Source: Lepidonotus clava
Lineage: Eukaryota; Annelida; Polychaeta; Phyllodocida; Polynoidae
DNA: 64,000 nucleotides
Direction: 5' to 3'
Assembly (NCBI GenBank): GCA_936440205.1
Contig: OW387133.1
Coordinates: 64,418,374 to 64,482,373, forward strand
In this document: in pieces, positions 11,401 to 23,200 of the stretch
Layout of the letters: each line of letters begins with the position of its first letter
Numbering within the stretch: position 1 is the first letter of the stretch
Notes under the pieces: model-generated
Seen by the model: the letters and a program-made list of their open reading frames with translations, nothing else
Databases searched by the model: none
What the model was told of the DNA's origin: nothing
Made by a program: the position numbers and the translations under genes

Positions 11401-14400
11401 CTTGTTGATTCTTGGTTTCAGGTTTTGAGCACACTCTATTGGTTAGCTACTGGAGCATTTTATAGAGAAATAGGTGGTCTGATGGGGATTACCAAGTCAT
11501 CCGTTTGTAGGGCAGTCCACAAAGTTACAACATTTTTAGCAGACATGGAAGACAGATGGATCTTCTTTCCCCAGACAAGGTGTGTAATGTTGTTTTCCAT
11601 ATTTCACAGAGATGCCCCTTTTCTGTCTAAGTATATATTACCGATTTGTTTGCCTAAACAACCATTTAGAGGCCTTCCATTTAGTACGTACGCGAATTTT
11701 CATAGATTCTAGACCCCCCACCCCCACCCCCCATTGGACTAAGATACGCATTAGAATTGTACATGAGCGTACACAAATTTAAAAAAATCTCAGACCCCCC
11801 ACCCCCCTTGCTGCGTACATACTTAATGGAAGGCCCCTTAACAAAATAACTTTCTACTTATTTTTTTAAAGTAAAATAAGTAGAAAGTGATTTTTTCAGG
11901 GGTGTAGATGAGTGGTCCCTATGTCGCATGTTGGACTAAAGAAATGGACATGTCGCATGTCACTTTATTTTCATTTTTTCATGTCAATTTTAAGAAGCTC
12001 TCATGTAACATTTAAGAAGTTGCCTACATCATTTCAGTTATTTTTTATCTCATGTCACTAAGGCCCACAAAGGCCATGCCGCCCTGTCAATTTTAAGGGG
12101 CTACACCCATTTTTTTCATTTGATTTGTATTGACAATTATAAGACGGCTGGGGGGTAGCAACGTGCCGATCTAGACGTCCGTGTATTGTAAATAACGTTG
12201 TAAAAGTAGTTTAAATGCTTCAATCCTCACCAAACTTTGTAAACGGATTTGTAACGATGTAGTAATAATGAAATATATTACAAAACGATTTTCTTTCCTG
12301 AATAAAAGCATTATCAAAGGATTTTCTGGTTGCCACCTTGCCATGCATCTATCCTGAGCTAGAAAAGACCTCGCCATGGACACTAGATAACATCCAATCA
12401 GGGCGTAGCATTAGGATAATTAGGTCAGGTTGCTATGCATTGCTAGGTTGCGCTGCTAGGTTGCTAGGAGGAGTGAAGGATGGTTATTTAGATACTATTT
12501 TGATACATTTATATACTATTTTGATACAATTCTCCGTGTTATAACGTGAATAAGGCACTTGAGGTCGGATCTCGACCTTCTGGCGAGTGGCTAGAAGCAT
12601 GGGGACTTCGGGCTCCTCGCCGCAAGCCTACGGCATGCTGCGAGGAGCCCTCAGTCCCCGTGCTTCTAGCCACTTGCCAGAAGGCCTCGACCCGACCTCG
12701 GCGTGCCTAATTCCCTAAATAGAAGTAAAAGTGCTCCAAGCACACTTATCACTATAGTATGTTATCCACACTTGCTCAACGCAGAAAGCACTCTCTACTG
12801 CATTTGACCAGATTCTGCATTTGCTCACAATATTTATAAGCTAATTTTGAAAAATGTACGAAACGTACCAACGGTATGTCTTTGCATCTAGAGTTCTTGT
12901 CATGCACTCATTTTGTATATATTTACTTAAAGGATTGACCTGGAAGGATGGGGTGGCATTCTGACCATGAAATATGTCGATTAATTGAATAGAACTGCAT
13001 ATTACTATACATCAATTTAAAGCTTACATTTTCCTCTAGTCAATTAAACAAGTATTCGTGTTATTTGGTGAAAGTTGAAGAAATTACGAAAATTTCAATT
13101 TTATCTAAGAATTTCAGCAATTGCTTTACCATGGGAGGGGTGCCATGAATTCTGATACATGTAGGGAGTGTATTGACTTGATTAGGGACGTTGCCCGGTC
13201 TTAATCTGGGGACTATGACTAGGTGAACAAAGCTCCTGATTGCCCAATTTGTGAGCAGTAAAATCTCACTTTTTTCAAATGATTTTAAGATCAAATGACA
13301 TATTCACCACACACTAATACACTATCTCGACAAGTTAAAAAGAAAATCATGAAAATCATAGAGCAAGAAGGCACTTCAGTGTGTTTCCCAAATGCCACGA
13401 GTTGTTACCCTACCAGTGCAGTCCTTAAAGCAACATGATGTAGCAACATCAATGTAAAAAACGTCCCTGTTATGAAAGTGCTTTTAATTTTGGGTATAGG
13501 TGATGTAGTTGAGCTAATTTCAAACGTTCATATTAGAACATGCTTAAATCACGGGGAGGTGGCCATTAGGTTGCCATCAGACTCAAGGTTTTTAATAATG
13601 GTTCATGCTCGGACCAATCAGCAGCATAATATTATGCTGCCCTAGTCAGCATGTCCGAAATATTTAAATCAGCTACTGAAATACTACAGATTAAATGCTG
13701 ATTTCTACTGCCAGCTCATTTAAATATTTCGGACATGCTGATTTACTACAGTTCAGCTACAGAAACTATGCTTATTTCTACTGATTTACGACTGAAACTC
13801 TACTGCAACCTCCTACTGCTTCTGTACTGATTTCGGACTGAATATCTACTGCGTTTTCTCCCTGAGGGAAGAGTGCCTCAATTTTCCTGCTGATGCTGTT
13901 GTCTCTCATGTTAAAAAGAGAGACGGTAACTTTTTAGATGTTTTCTCAACATTTGTTTTTGTATAGTACAGAATAAATGCAAAGACATAAATGCAAAATC
14001 TGAGACACCCTTCCCACGACTGAGGAAGGATCATACAAAATTTCATCTCATTATCCTAAAAACCTCTTTTACCATAAAACCTCTTTTTCAGGCCGCGGCT
14101 TAAATAAGGGTTAGACTTTAAAAAATGGCTCACTGGGACCCTCAAAACTGGGGTGCGTCTTATAATAGGGTTTTTGCTGATCCTTAACAAGTTATTCAAG
14201 AAAATAATACATCAGACTGATGTGAGAAATCGAAAAAAATTAGATACAATTATTTGTATCAAATGACAGAAATTGTTGATAGATCAGAATCCAAATTGTA
14301 TTTAGATTGTAAAAAAGGTATTCAAGACCGAGTGCCTCTGGCTTAAATTGGGGATGCGTCCTAAATTAGGGTTTTCAACTGATCCTAAGGTCCCAGAAAA

Positions 14401-16836
14401 TCCGCCAGGTACAACCCCAAAAGTTGGGGTGTGCCTTAAATTAGGGTTCGGCTTAAAATAGAGGTTTTACAGTAGTTGCCGAGATATTCTTGTTGAAATA
14501 ATGGAAGTTAAAGGTTGAAAACGGAGGTGCCCAGAATAATGCACCAAAACACCATGTCAATCCTTAATAATCTGAATTTTACATAGATTCTTTTATATAT
14601 GCTGTCACTAGTGGCCTCCAGATAGAGATCATGTGGAAACTAGAGTGAATCACAATTCAGTGAATTGGCAATTTTGAGGATACTGATGTTGACGTCATTG
14701 CTATCACGTATTCATCCCAGACTCTTATATTACAATGTCTTGTACTTTTAGGGACGAAAAGGCTTCTGTCATTCAAGGTTTCTTCCGCATGGCACAGTTC
14801 CCAAATGTCATAGGGGCTATTGATGGCACCCACATTCGCATAAAAAGACCCAAAGAGGAGGAGGAGGCTTACGTCAACAGAAAGTTCTTTCACAGTGTTA
14901 ATGTTCAGGTACAGATATTCTTTTATTATTGCTCATCTTCTTGATACATCCAAGTAGACATACGATAGATCAGCTGCACGTACATAGAAATAAAAATCTT
15001 AGTAGTTTTGATAATTTATTTAGACTCTCAGAAAACATGAAATTTAGTACAGGAATTTAAGTAGAACAAATTTAAAGATTGTGCTCCTGAAGCAATTCCT
15101 GATTTATCGTAAACATATATGATTTTAATTCAGCACCATTAATATTGCTTCTTTTAATAAGTGTGGATTACAGAATTTCAGTTTAAAATGTTATACAATC
15201 TAATTATGATCCTTTCTTTTATATATAAAGATCTGTTGTGATGCTGATAACAGGATATTAGACATTGACTGCACACGGCCTGGAAGCAGCCATGATGGTG
15301 CCATTTTCAGGAATTCACTTATAGCTGAACATTTGGCAGAGGGAACTAGCTCTGAGGTAAACAAACGTCATAATTTATAACAACATGAAACAGTAATAAG
15401 TTAAACAGCGCAGCAGGTAATTTTAGAAAAATACAACAGCAAAGTTAAAAATCCCTGAGCATGACCCAACAAGAATTAAAACAGTTTATTTATAAATTAG
15501 ATCGAGGAGATTTGAAAAATGCATTAAATAGGAATTAATAATTTATTGCCAGCTTTGGCCAGATTTTTGTGGGATTGCAAAAAAAATCATTTGTAATACC
15601 CATTGACTTCTGTATTTCCTGCTACTTCACATGCAGCAAACTCCTCGTTCAGACACACATTTTAAAGTTGCATATTAGTAATTCTGAACAATCAATAATC
15701 TTTTCCTAGCTCTTTCTTTTACAAAATGCAAATTCCAGGACATTCCTAGCATTTTTTGTTTGTTTCTCATCAAATTCTTATCATTATAATTGTCAATTTC
15801 AGACAATTTAAGCAAACATTAAGGTACAATTTAAGTTAGAATGCTTTTAACATCTGAGGCTTTCAACACACAAAAATATACCTGTCAATCCTGACATAAC
15901 CTGTGCAGGGGTGGCTACTTGGAGACTCGGGTTATGGATGCACGACAAGACTTCTTACACCTGTTGGACATCCAGCAGAAAGGGCTGAGCAGAGATACAA
16001 CATGGCTCATCGCACAGCCAGATCAGTAGTTGAGAGGACTATTGGTATCATGAAGTCTCGATTCAGGTATACACATTTATATACTGACATTTCTTAATTC
16101 CTTATGCAGCAACAGATATTGAAAAAACATTTTAAAACCCTGCGAAATCTTTCACAAATCTTTGAGATATAAATTGGTGCAGAAAGCACAATTATTTTTT
16201 TATCAGTGAAACCATTTCATATCTAGATAACAGATTTTCATTTAACAGTTGCGTTGAACAGGCTGTAAGCTCAGTGTTATCACTCATACAAATGTGTTCT
16301 AAATTAAGTTCCTCTTCTCAGAAGTGATCTTTTACATTTCATCAAGATGCCTAGATCAGAGTGGTGGAGCACTCCAGCTGGATACTGACAACGTTAGTGC
16401 TGTGATAATGTCATGTGCAGTTCTTCACAACATGTGCATCTCAGAACGTGTTCCATACGTAAGAATTATCCCTAAAATTACATCACTGTCATTCACTCTT
16501 ATTTTGAATTCTGTAAATGCCATTTCAGAGAACTGTTAACTGTGAAATAATCAAAATGTCTAAGTCACGTTCAGTTGATGTAATACTGCAAGTATATAAA
16601 TGATTCACTGATATATCATGTTTAGTGTACAGTTTATGATGTGACTATGAAGGAATTATATCCTTGTACCTTGCAAGCTAACATTGCAAATACGACTATC
16701 ATTGAAGGATGAAAATGAAGCGATGGATGCTGCAGCTGCCCCAGACATAGAAGATATTCCTGGGATGGTTGAAGAGGATCTGGCAGCTGGTCTAGAAGTG
16801 CGCCGGGCCCTCATCCATGGCTTCTTCCGTCGTTAA
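8409..16836 (+). CDS. HARBI1-like DDE nuclease (Harbinger transposase), 7 exons
   Basis: Exons: 8409-8621, 11422-11579, 14752-14908, 15231-15356, 15909-16066, 16347-16458 and 16708-16836. All introns are GT-AG, phases are consistent, and the sum is exactly 350 codons plus stop; human HARBI1 is about 349 residues. The start ATG has a good context (AAAATGG). An N-terminal helical region (residues 1-70, RLTRRMIQWIIDEY) and an HTH-like stretch (about 83-105, GAFYREIGGLMGITKSSVCR) precede the nuclease. The DDE_Tnp_4 fold shows its three acidic sites: D148 in AIDGTHIRIK, D198 in RPGSSHDG and E260 in SVVERTIG. YVNRK, LLGDSGYG, RCLDQSGGALQ and AVLHNMC are also conserved. Its role in the family is DNA cutting and joining at the terminal repeats, with nuclear entry helped by the Myb/SANT partner. 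No stop or frameshift was found. Exon 7 could use a different acceptor. Confidence 0.9.
8851..9023. mobile_element. MITE, hAT-like, in nuclease intron 1
   Basis: The ends CGGGGACAGATTTAGA and (reverse complement) CAGGGACTGATCCAGA are inverted repeats around a C-rich core. It resembles the CAGGGGCGGATCCAG group also present at 10580 and 31803. Confidence 0.6.
9167..9320. mobile_element. MITE, hAT-like, in nuclease intron 1
   Basis: Left end CAGTGATGGATCCAGAG; right end, reverse complemented, CAGGGACGGACCTGAGG. Same general group as the preceding MITE but diverged. No coding capacity. Confidence 0.5.
9575..9834. mobile_element. MITE with GGCAAAAAAAA...TGTGTTCAGGTAAC ends
   Basis: The inverted ends match over about 30 bp: a GGCAAAAAAAA run, then GTGTTCAGGTAAC, mirrored as GTTACCTGAACAC. 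It lies inside intron 1 of the nuclease gene. No gene inside. Confidence 0.65.
10188..10350. mobile_element. MITE family A, copy 1
   Basis: Shares AATAAGAA, ACTATTAT, GAGTATGAGG, an inner GATATATTTACC / GGTAAATA pair and TTTTATGTGATGGCTACACGCATG with the copy at 28739-28910. The inner and outer inverted repeats make it foldable. Confidence 0.65.
10580..10725. mobile_element. MITE with CAGGGGCGGATCCAG ends
   Basis: The terminal inverted repeat is an exact 15-base match, CAGGGGCGGATCCAG against CTGGATCCGCCCCTG, around a G- and C-run core. The CAGGGGCGGA start is typical of hAT MITEs. No clean 8-bp target duplication is visible. Confidence 0.75.
10792..11004. mobile_element. hAT-like MITE family B, copy 1
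   Basis: CAGTGTTCGATATTAAGG at the left is mirrored by CCCTTAGTTTCGAACACTG at the right. The inside is built of GTGCAC/ATGCAC repeats. A second copy with the same plan lies at 57715-57913. Confidence 0.75.
11669..11838. mobile_element. MITE family C (GGCCTTCCATTAAGTACGTA), copy 1
   Basis: The ends AGGCCTTCCATTTAGTACGT and its mirrored ACATACTTAATGGAAGGCC flank runs of CCCCCACCCCC. Two further copies of the family sit at 29274-29618 and 32237-32400, all within the Harbinger span. Confidence 0.75.
11898..12140. repeat. ATGTCGCATGTCA-rich degenerate repeat
   Basis: Short motifs such as CATGTCGCATGTCA and ATGTCAATTTTAAG recur. Related words appear in reverse orientation at about 30820-30990 and at 18625-18650, which suggests one old non-autonomous family. 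Confidence 0.4.
12145..12370. repeat. dispersed repeat D, copy 1
   Basis: The order GGGTAGCAA, GACGTCCG, TTGTAAA, AATGCTTCA, TACAAAACGATT, CCATGCATC, GAGCTAGAAAA is repeated in the same orientation at 21028-21250. Internal to the Harbinger element; class unknown. Confidence 0.55.
12547..12715. repeat. long GC-rich hairpin in nuclease intron 2
   Basis: The arms are about 75 bp. AAGGCAC, GAGGTCGG, CGACCTTCTGGC, AGTGGCTAGAAGCA, GGGGACT and GGCTCCTCGC are each mirrored in order around a loop of about 20 bases. GC content is far above the flanks. It may be a MITE or a structured RNA. Confidence 0.8.
13650..13742. repeat. inverted repeat CAGCATGTCCGAAATATTTA
   Basis: CAGCATGTCCGAAATATTTA near 13650 is mirrored by TAAATATTTCGGACATGCTG ending at about 13742, with about 45 bp between the 26-bp arms. 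Upstream GCAGCATAATATTATGCTGC is a further perfect palindrome. Confidence 0.7.
14070..14474. mobile_element. MITE with TACTGTAAAACCTCTATTTT ends
   Basis: Left end TACCATAAAACCTCTTTTT; the right end, reverse complemented, is TACTGTAAAACCTCTATTTT. Inside, a unit ending AAATTAGGGTTTT occurs three times. A TA at the boundary suggests a Tc1/mariner or pogo relative. Intron 2 of the nuclease gene. Confidence 0.65.
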
Positions 16837-17142
16837 GGTAAGAGCCGATAGTCATGAAAGCTGTTCTACACAGCCTCCAAATTGCTTTCAAGAATATCAT
16901 TCAGTCTTCTAAACTCCTTAAAACAATGAATCAGTGTTGGAAAACAGTGATTAATGATTTTTCAATCAGTCATACTAGGTCTATTAAACTTTAAGTAGAT
17001 AAACATTCAGATCATCATGTTTTTTCATTGGAAAGTAAAGTTAAGTGACAAGAATACTTGAATGATTTACAGAAGCAGCCTTGCAAGAAAATGCTTTGCT
17101 GTTGGGCAGTCATTATGTTGGTAGTTTTTCTATTTTCTTCAA

Positions 17143-17148
17143 AATAAA
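17143..17148 (+). other. polyadenylation signal AATAAA
   Basis: AATAAA lies 307 bp past the stop of the HARBI1-like gene, and no earlier copy is seen. A good splice donor (TAAG|GTAAGA) directly follows the stop codon, so an intron in the 3' untranslated region is possible. Confidence 0.45.
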
Positions 17149-17259
17149 TTTTTTATCTCATTTACGTTCAGCAAAAGTTGAGGTCAGATAATGTGTGTAA
17201 TCATTGAGAATCAGAATCCAAACAAAAGTTTTCTAGATTTATCAAATGTTAATTAATTC

Positions 17260-20200
17260 TCAAATAAACGCACTTACTGTCAGGATGTCTTTCAGGATAT
17301 CTTTCATGTCCTTTGTTTCTGAAACCATGTCATGCTGCCTCTGAAAAAAAACAAGAATGAATTGGTATACAATGGATGAAGGCCCTCACGTGTCAAAATA
17401 TGTTTATTTGCTGCTAATTAAATTTCAACAGTCTGAAACAATGGCGTTGAGTTTGGTGTGTCAACATCTTTATTAAGTGGTTAACTGTAATCAATTTATC
17501 AAATTATTTAAGTGTTGGAATGAGATAAGGTGGTAAGCCCAGACGTAAAGGCAGTGGGTACGGCTCATTTCAGTTCTAGCTGAAAGCATACTGGAAAAGC
17601 ACTATGGTTTTCCGCTATAGCTGAAAAAACACTGACAAAACCATTAATTTTTATTATTATTATTATTAACACATCTCTTTGAATTTACATTCGAGTTCTT
17701 CCAATGCAAGGTGATACTATCCACCAAACTTCACTGACAGATCAGTGACACTGAATTTTCACTGAAATAACTTTACGTAATTCTTAAGTCACTGAATAAT
17801 AGCTGAAATCTCACAGTTGAAGGAATGGTTCAAAGAGGGGCCAATGAATGAAAGCTGACGTAGTGACCCAGTTATATCTGGGTAAGTAGACACATTAACC
17901 CATAATGCAGCATTCTGGCAGGATAAAGCAGCCTTCCTAATTGTTTTGTACAAGGAGTGTGTACACTGTACATATTTATATGCAATCTGGAAAGAACCCT
18001 ACAGCTTGGGCGGACGTTAAACTACACCAACAAACAAGTACAGTAGGGACCCTCTAATGTGACCATCTAAGGGACTGAGCCAAAAGTGGTCACACCCATA
18101 AATAGGATGGACACTATACTGGTGATCAATTCAAAATTGAAAACACTACAATATTGAAAACACTACCAACTTTAGAGTCATAACCACTTGATTATGATCA
18201 CCACGTGGTGATCACCAATAATTTGTCACTAGATAGTGGATAGGTTTAGGTAAGTGGGGACTTCTCATAAAGGGCTTAGGCCAGCAGGAGCATCGAGGTC
18301 AGGGCTAGACTGGCATGGCTTAATGTATGTGGATGATAAAGGGCTGAGGCCGGCAGGTGAGTGCATAGGTCGGAGTGTGAGTGGAAGGACTTCCCATGTT
18401 GGGCTTTTGGCCATCAGGTGACTGGATAGGTGGGGGTGCAACTAACATGGCGTCCCATAAAGGGATGAGGCCGTCAGGTGAGGGGATAGGTCGAGGGGTG
18501 ACTACAAGGACCTCCCATGAAGGGCTGAGGGTGGCATGTGAGTGGGGAGGTCGGGGGTGAGTGATATGACTTCTAAGTGAGGACTGAGGCCAACAGGTAT
18601 GCGGGTGAACCATTATTGACTAAAATCAACACGGCGACAGGGGCATTTCTTAAATTAGGACTTCTCATAAACGAGTGATATGGTTTTCATGAATAGGAAG
18701 GTTACTGAAAAGGTGGGTTGTAGGTGATGTGCCCCCATCACGGTACCAACCGAAATTCCATTTTCAAATTCCCTGTGTTTTCCCTGTCCCCGACAATTTT
18801 CCCTGTGTTATATTCAGCAAGTTGTTCAAATTTAAAAGCCTCTGTGTGCTGAAAAAATTTGGATAACCCAACAACAAAAAGTTGAATCCCAAATATCTTT
18901 AGAATCAGGAATTTCAGAACCTGGCCAAATGAAATTTCCTGTGTTTTCCCTGTGTTTTGACAAAATTTGCAAAATCCCTGTGTTTTCACTGTCAGGGAAT
19001 CTGTTTTTTTGCTGTTTTCCCTATTTCCCTGTTTTCCCTATTTCCCTGTTTTCCCTGTGTGGCTGGTACCCTGCCCCATTGTTGGGGTAATTTTTTTTTT
19101 TTTTTTTTGATTCGTTTATATAACCTGAAGACAAGTTAGCAGAACAATTGCTAGTATTCTCTAGCCTCCAGGAAACACTTCAATTTGTACAATATCACAT
19201 GTTTACAATGAACAAAAAAAGAAATAATCAATTTACAAATTTTTGTCGAGGTAAAAATCTTATACAATCAAAAGTAATATGGTCATTTAGGACTGAATTT
19301 AAGGTGGTCTCTTTGTGAGGCCCTCAGGAAGAGAACGGTCTCTTCAATACAGCAAAATCAAACATGAAATAGAGGTAAATATTCAGGTCTGACCAAAAAG
19401 TCTTTAACAGAGGTGGTCTCCATAGTGAAGTGGTCGTTAGGTGGGTCCCCACTGAAACTATTTACAGGATTGTGCTGGCATTTTCAAAACTTTACATTAA
19501 AGGTTAGATAATAATTATGTGCAAGGTATCGTGACTAAAGGGGAGTCCATAGAAGGAGGATGGGGGCAGTATCTAGTAAGTTATTTTAGATTTTTTGCTA
19601 TGGAAATATGCCTTCATTCTATAAAAAGAACTTATCAATATTAGCTCAAAGTCCATCAAACAGGTTTGAAATAAAAAATTTCAATTTTCAAAATATGGTA
19701 CTTTTTCATGTATAAGGGGCATCAGCCAGGATTTGTCTGGATACTAAGGATAATTTTTCAATTTAAAGGGTTGAAAATGCTTCAAATACCTGAAACAGGG
19801 CAATCTTTACTTAAGGCTCTTATATTACCTTTGCATATGCTGATAGTCTTTGCCTAACTCTTGGAGCATCTGTTGAAATAGCAAAGTGAACAGGTTGGGA
19901 GGAATCATAGTTCCAATCAATGTTCTAGTTAAGGAAGATTAATTAAAAACCTTTTTTTCTGTTCAAGAACAGGAGAATTTAGAGAAATTATCAATTTCTA
20001 TACTGCCTTACAAATTTGAATTAAGTGAAAGTAAGAACAGCACAACATTAATTTAGTGTATTCACTGTCAAATATAATCAATAGGAAGCAATAGGGAAAT
20101 GTTAGCATAAGATTTAAATACGATTCAATTCGAGAAAATGACATTACCTGGTATGTGGACTGTTTCAACCTCAGGCTCTGGAACTTGTCTGATTATCATG

Positions 20201-23200
20201 GGATGGTCTTGTGTTCTGCGAGCTAATATCAAATGTATAAATAGAATTAAGCATAGCCTACAGCACGTTAACACCCAAAGAACAATGCTTGATAATTGTT
20301 ATCAAGAAGTTTGTATGGTATGCTACATTATTATATGTTAGTGTGCGTGTCCTAGGCGACCATGCATTGTTACGCATGATTTTGGATGTGACGGTGTAAC
20401 ACACAGTGCCGACTGTATAATAACGGGGCTGCTTGCACTGCTGCAGTGGCATTCTCCCTAACCCGCCCCTGTAGTGTGCAGACCGCCTGGGAGCTGGGAC
20501 AGAATGGTCCTGCACTTAGCACAACCTTTCCCTACAAGTCCGTTTATAAACAGGCTGCAGCAGGACAAACAGCCCTTTGAGTATTGTCTGATCCCAGCAC
20601 ACTTTGGTTCTTTGTAAAGTTTACATTATTTTTGCCATTAAACAATTATATTCAAAATTTTATTACAGAAGGAAACCTACATGAGGATGTGAGATGAATG
20701 ATGCAGAATACAAGCTGGTAGTTAACAATTTGCCTGCACTCCCCCTTTGGGCACGTACAGGCAAATTGTTTGATACCAGCTCAAATTCTGCATCATCACA
20801 CATCCTCATTTAGTTTTCCTATAGTACTTGTTGCTTAAATTGCTTATAATTATGATGATTGCTGTGTGTAAGTGAATATACAGAGGCATACACTTCAACT
20901 TTACCTGCAGCTGGTACATTCATTGTTTCGAGTTGAGGTCCTGGAACTTGCCTGTTAGGGATGGGCTGTTGTTGTGTTCTGGGAGCTAAAATCAAATCAA
21001 TGAGTAACTTTGTAACACATGTACAGCAAGGGGGTAGCAATGTGATATCTGGACATCCGACAATGTAAACGATATTGTTTTGGGTGTAGTTGAAATGCTT
21101 CATTTGACACCAATCTTTTGAAATAAACTTGACATGATATGTAAAACATAAATGATGTTACAAAACAATTATTTTACTAATTTTAAGCAATTACAAAGTT
21201 TGTTTATGTTGCTACTTTCCCATGCATCCAGCCTGTGCTAGAAAAAACAGTGATTGTCACAGGAGCAGGGTCTATAACTATAAATTGATATTTTGCTTAG
21301 AAAACCTTGTTAAAATTTCAGATCACACATTGAATCCCCTGCACACCCAACAAAGGACGTCTGTGTGTGAGGTCACACAAATAACAGTTATATTCAAATT
21401 TTAAATTCCATAAAAAAAACTTTTCCCCACATTTTCTTTTATAAATAATTTGATTTGGCAATTTTAATCTCTTTAAGACTTATAAAGAACATTTGATAAA
21501 TTTCAGTTTTATAACTGTTCTGCTTGTGACATTACAGACACATGCACTGTGCAGGCTGCACAAAGTGCAGCCTGGGCAATTCAGTTTGATTCAGAAAAAC
21601 ACACATAAAATTAAAACTGGCAGCGATAGAAGTATAAAATTTGGTACAGGTATTCCATTGATGATGTAGATCACGACAGTAAACTAATTTGCAGAAACTG
21701 GCCCCTTCCTTTAAAACTATGTTACAATTTGGATGCTTTTCCTGAACCTGGTATAGGCAAGTAATGAAGGAAGTTGGGTCTGTAGTAAATATCATTATCT
21801 TCATCCACAAGTTATACTATTCTGATGAAGGATGTGAAAATCCGAAACATGTAAATTCGCCAATAATTCTATGTCTTAATAAATAGTAAGTCTACAACAA
21901 GCCGTCGTTGAATTGGATGTACTCTTCACCATTTTATTAAGTTATATTATTGCAATGATTAAGACAATTTACCTCTTGCTGGTACTGGTGCGGTGTCGAC
22001 TGCAGGTACAACCTGTCTGATCTTGGCAGGTACAACTTGTTTGTTGTTGGCAACTGCTTGACGTTTTCTCTGATCTACAATAGAATATCTATAAATGTGA
22101 CATGAAATAGCTTAAAGGCAACCAAATATTGATTTCAATGTTGTTACAGAAAAGAGTCCATAAAGGCTACTACATTGGATATAATATTGGCTTCCTGGAT
22201 GTGAATGACCTAGTTTGACGAATACCTTGCCAATATTATTTCTGTGGGAGATTTGACCAAAACTGCACTAGTCTTATTATAACTTTTGAGAAAACCTACC
22301 TGTTTGTGGTCTTGCTTCTTGTCTAATCATTTCCAATATTGCACTTTGGTTTTCCTCCACAGCTGTTTCAAATAAGATTCGTAATAGTTAGACTAATGTA
22401 AATTTATAAAATCTGTTGGAAGAACAGTTCTAAGGTTACTCCCTTCACATTTGAGTCTTCAGTCTTTAAAATAATATCCTTTCTAATAAAAATTCTAAGT
22501 GCAACCAGGTATTTCCTGTCTAGATACCCAAAATATATACTTAAACACATGGAAGGGAGTACCCTTGAAACTCCAAGTACTTATTACATTAAATGGTCGC
22601 TCAGACATTAGATGTCTTCTTATTTCAAATAATACCAATATAAAATTGTTATGTTTTTATATTTCACCAACAATTTTTTGTAACACCACAGCTAAATCCT
22701 CCAATGATTTTTTTTCTTTTCAAAATGTGATTTTTTGAAAATTACAAGCTTCTGTCATAATTACTGAGTTGATGATATTAAGTTGTATGTATCAATATAA
22801 TTATAGGGACTTTTTCAATAGAATACAAACGTAATTATTCCCCTGATACATGTATAAAAGATCAGGGTATGAAAATCTACATGTCTGCATGTCCTCGACG
22901 ACCATAAAATGGGTGTGGACAACCAGAAAAAGATTTCTAGTCCTCCTCATGACGAATAGAAATTCTCTGGTCAATTATCAGAATGGATTACAAATATATG
23001 GTCATTTTTGTCTCCTTTGATAGCTGTTAAAATATCAAGAATTCCCACTAAAATGAGGACAGATAAAAGATGTATGTAGACAACCAGGTTCTGGTCACTG
23101 GTCATCCTCGGACGACCAAGTTCTGGTCACTGGTCATCCTCGGATGACCAAACTTTTGGAGCAATTTTCCTAGCCTGAAGATATAGCAATTTCAAGACAA

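Noticed and set aside
18320-18613. 97-residue minus-strand frame
   Set aside because: Lies wholly within the roughly 61-bp minisatellite.
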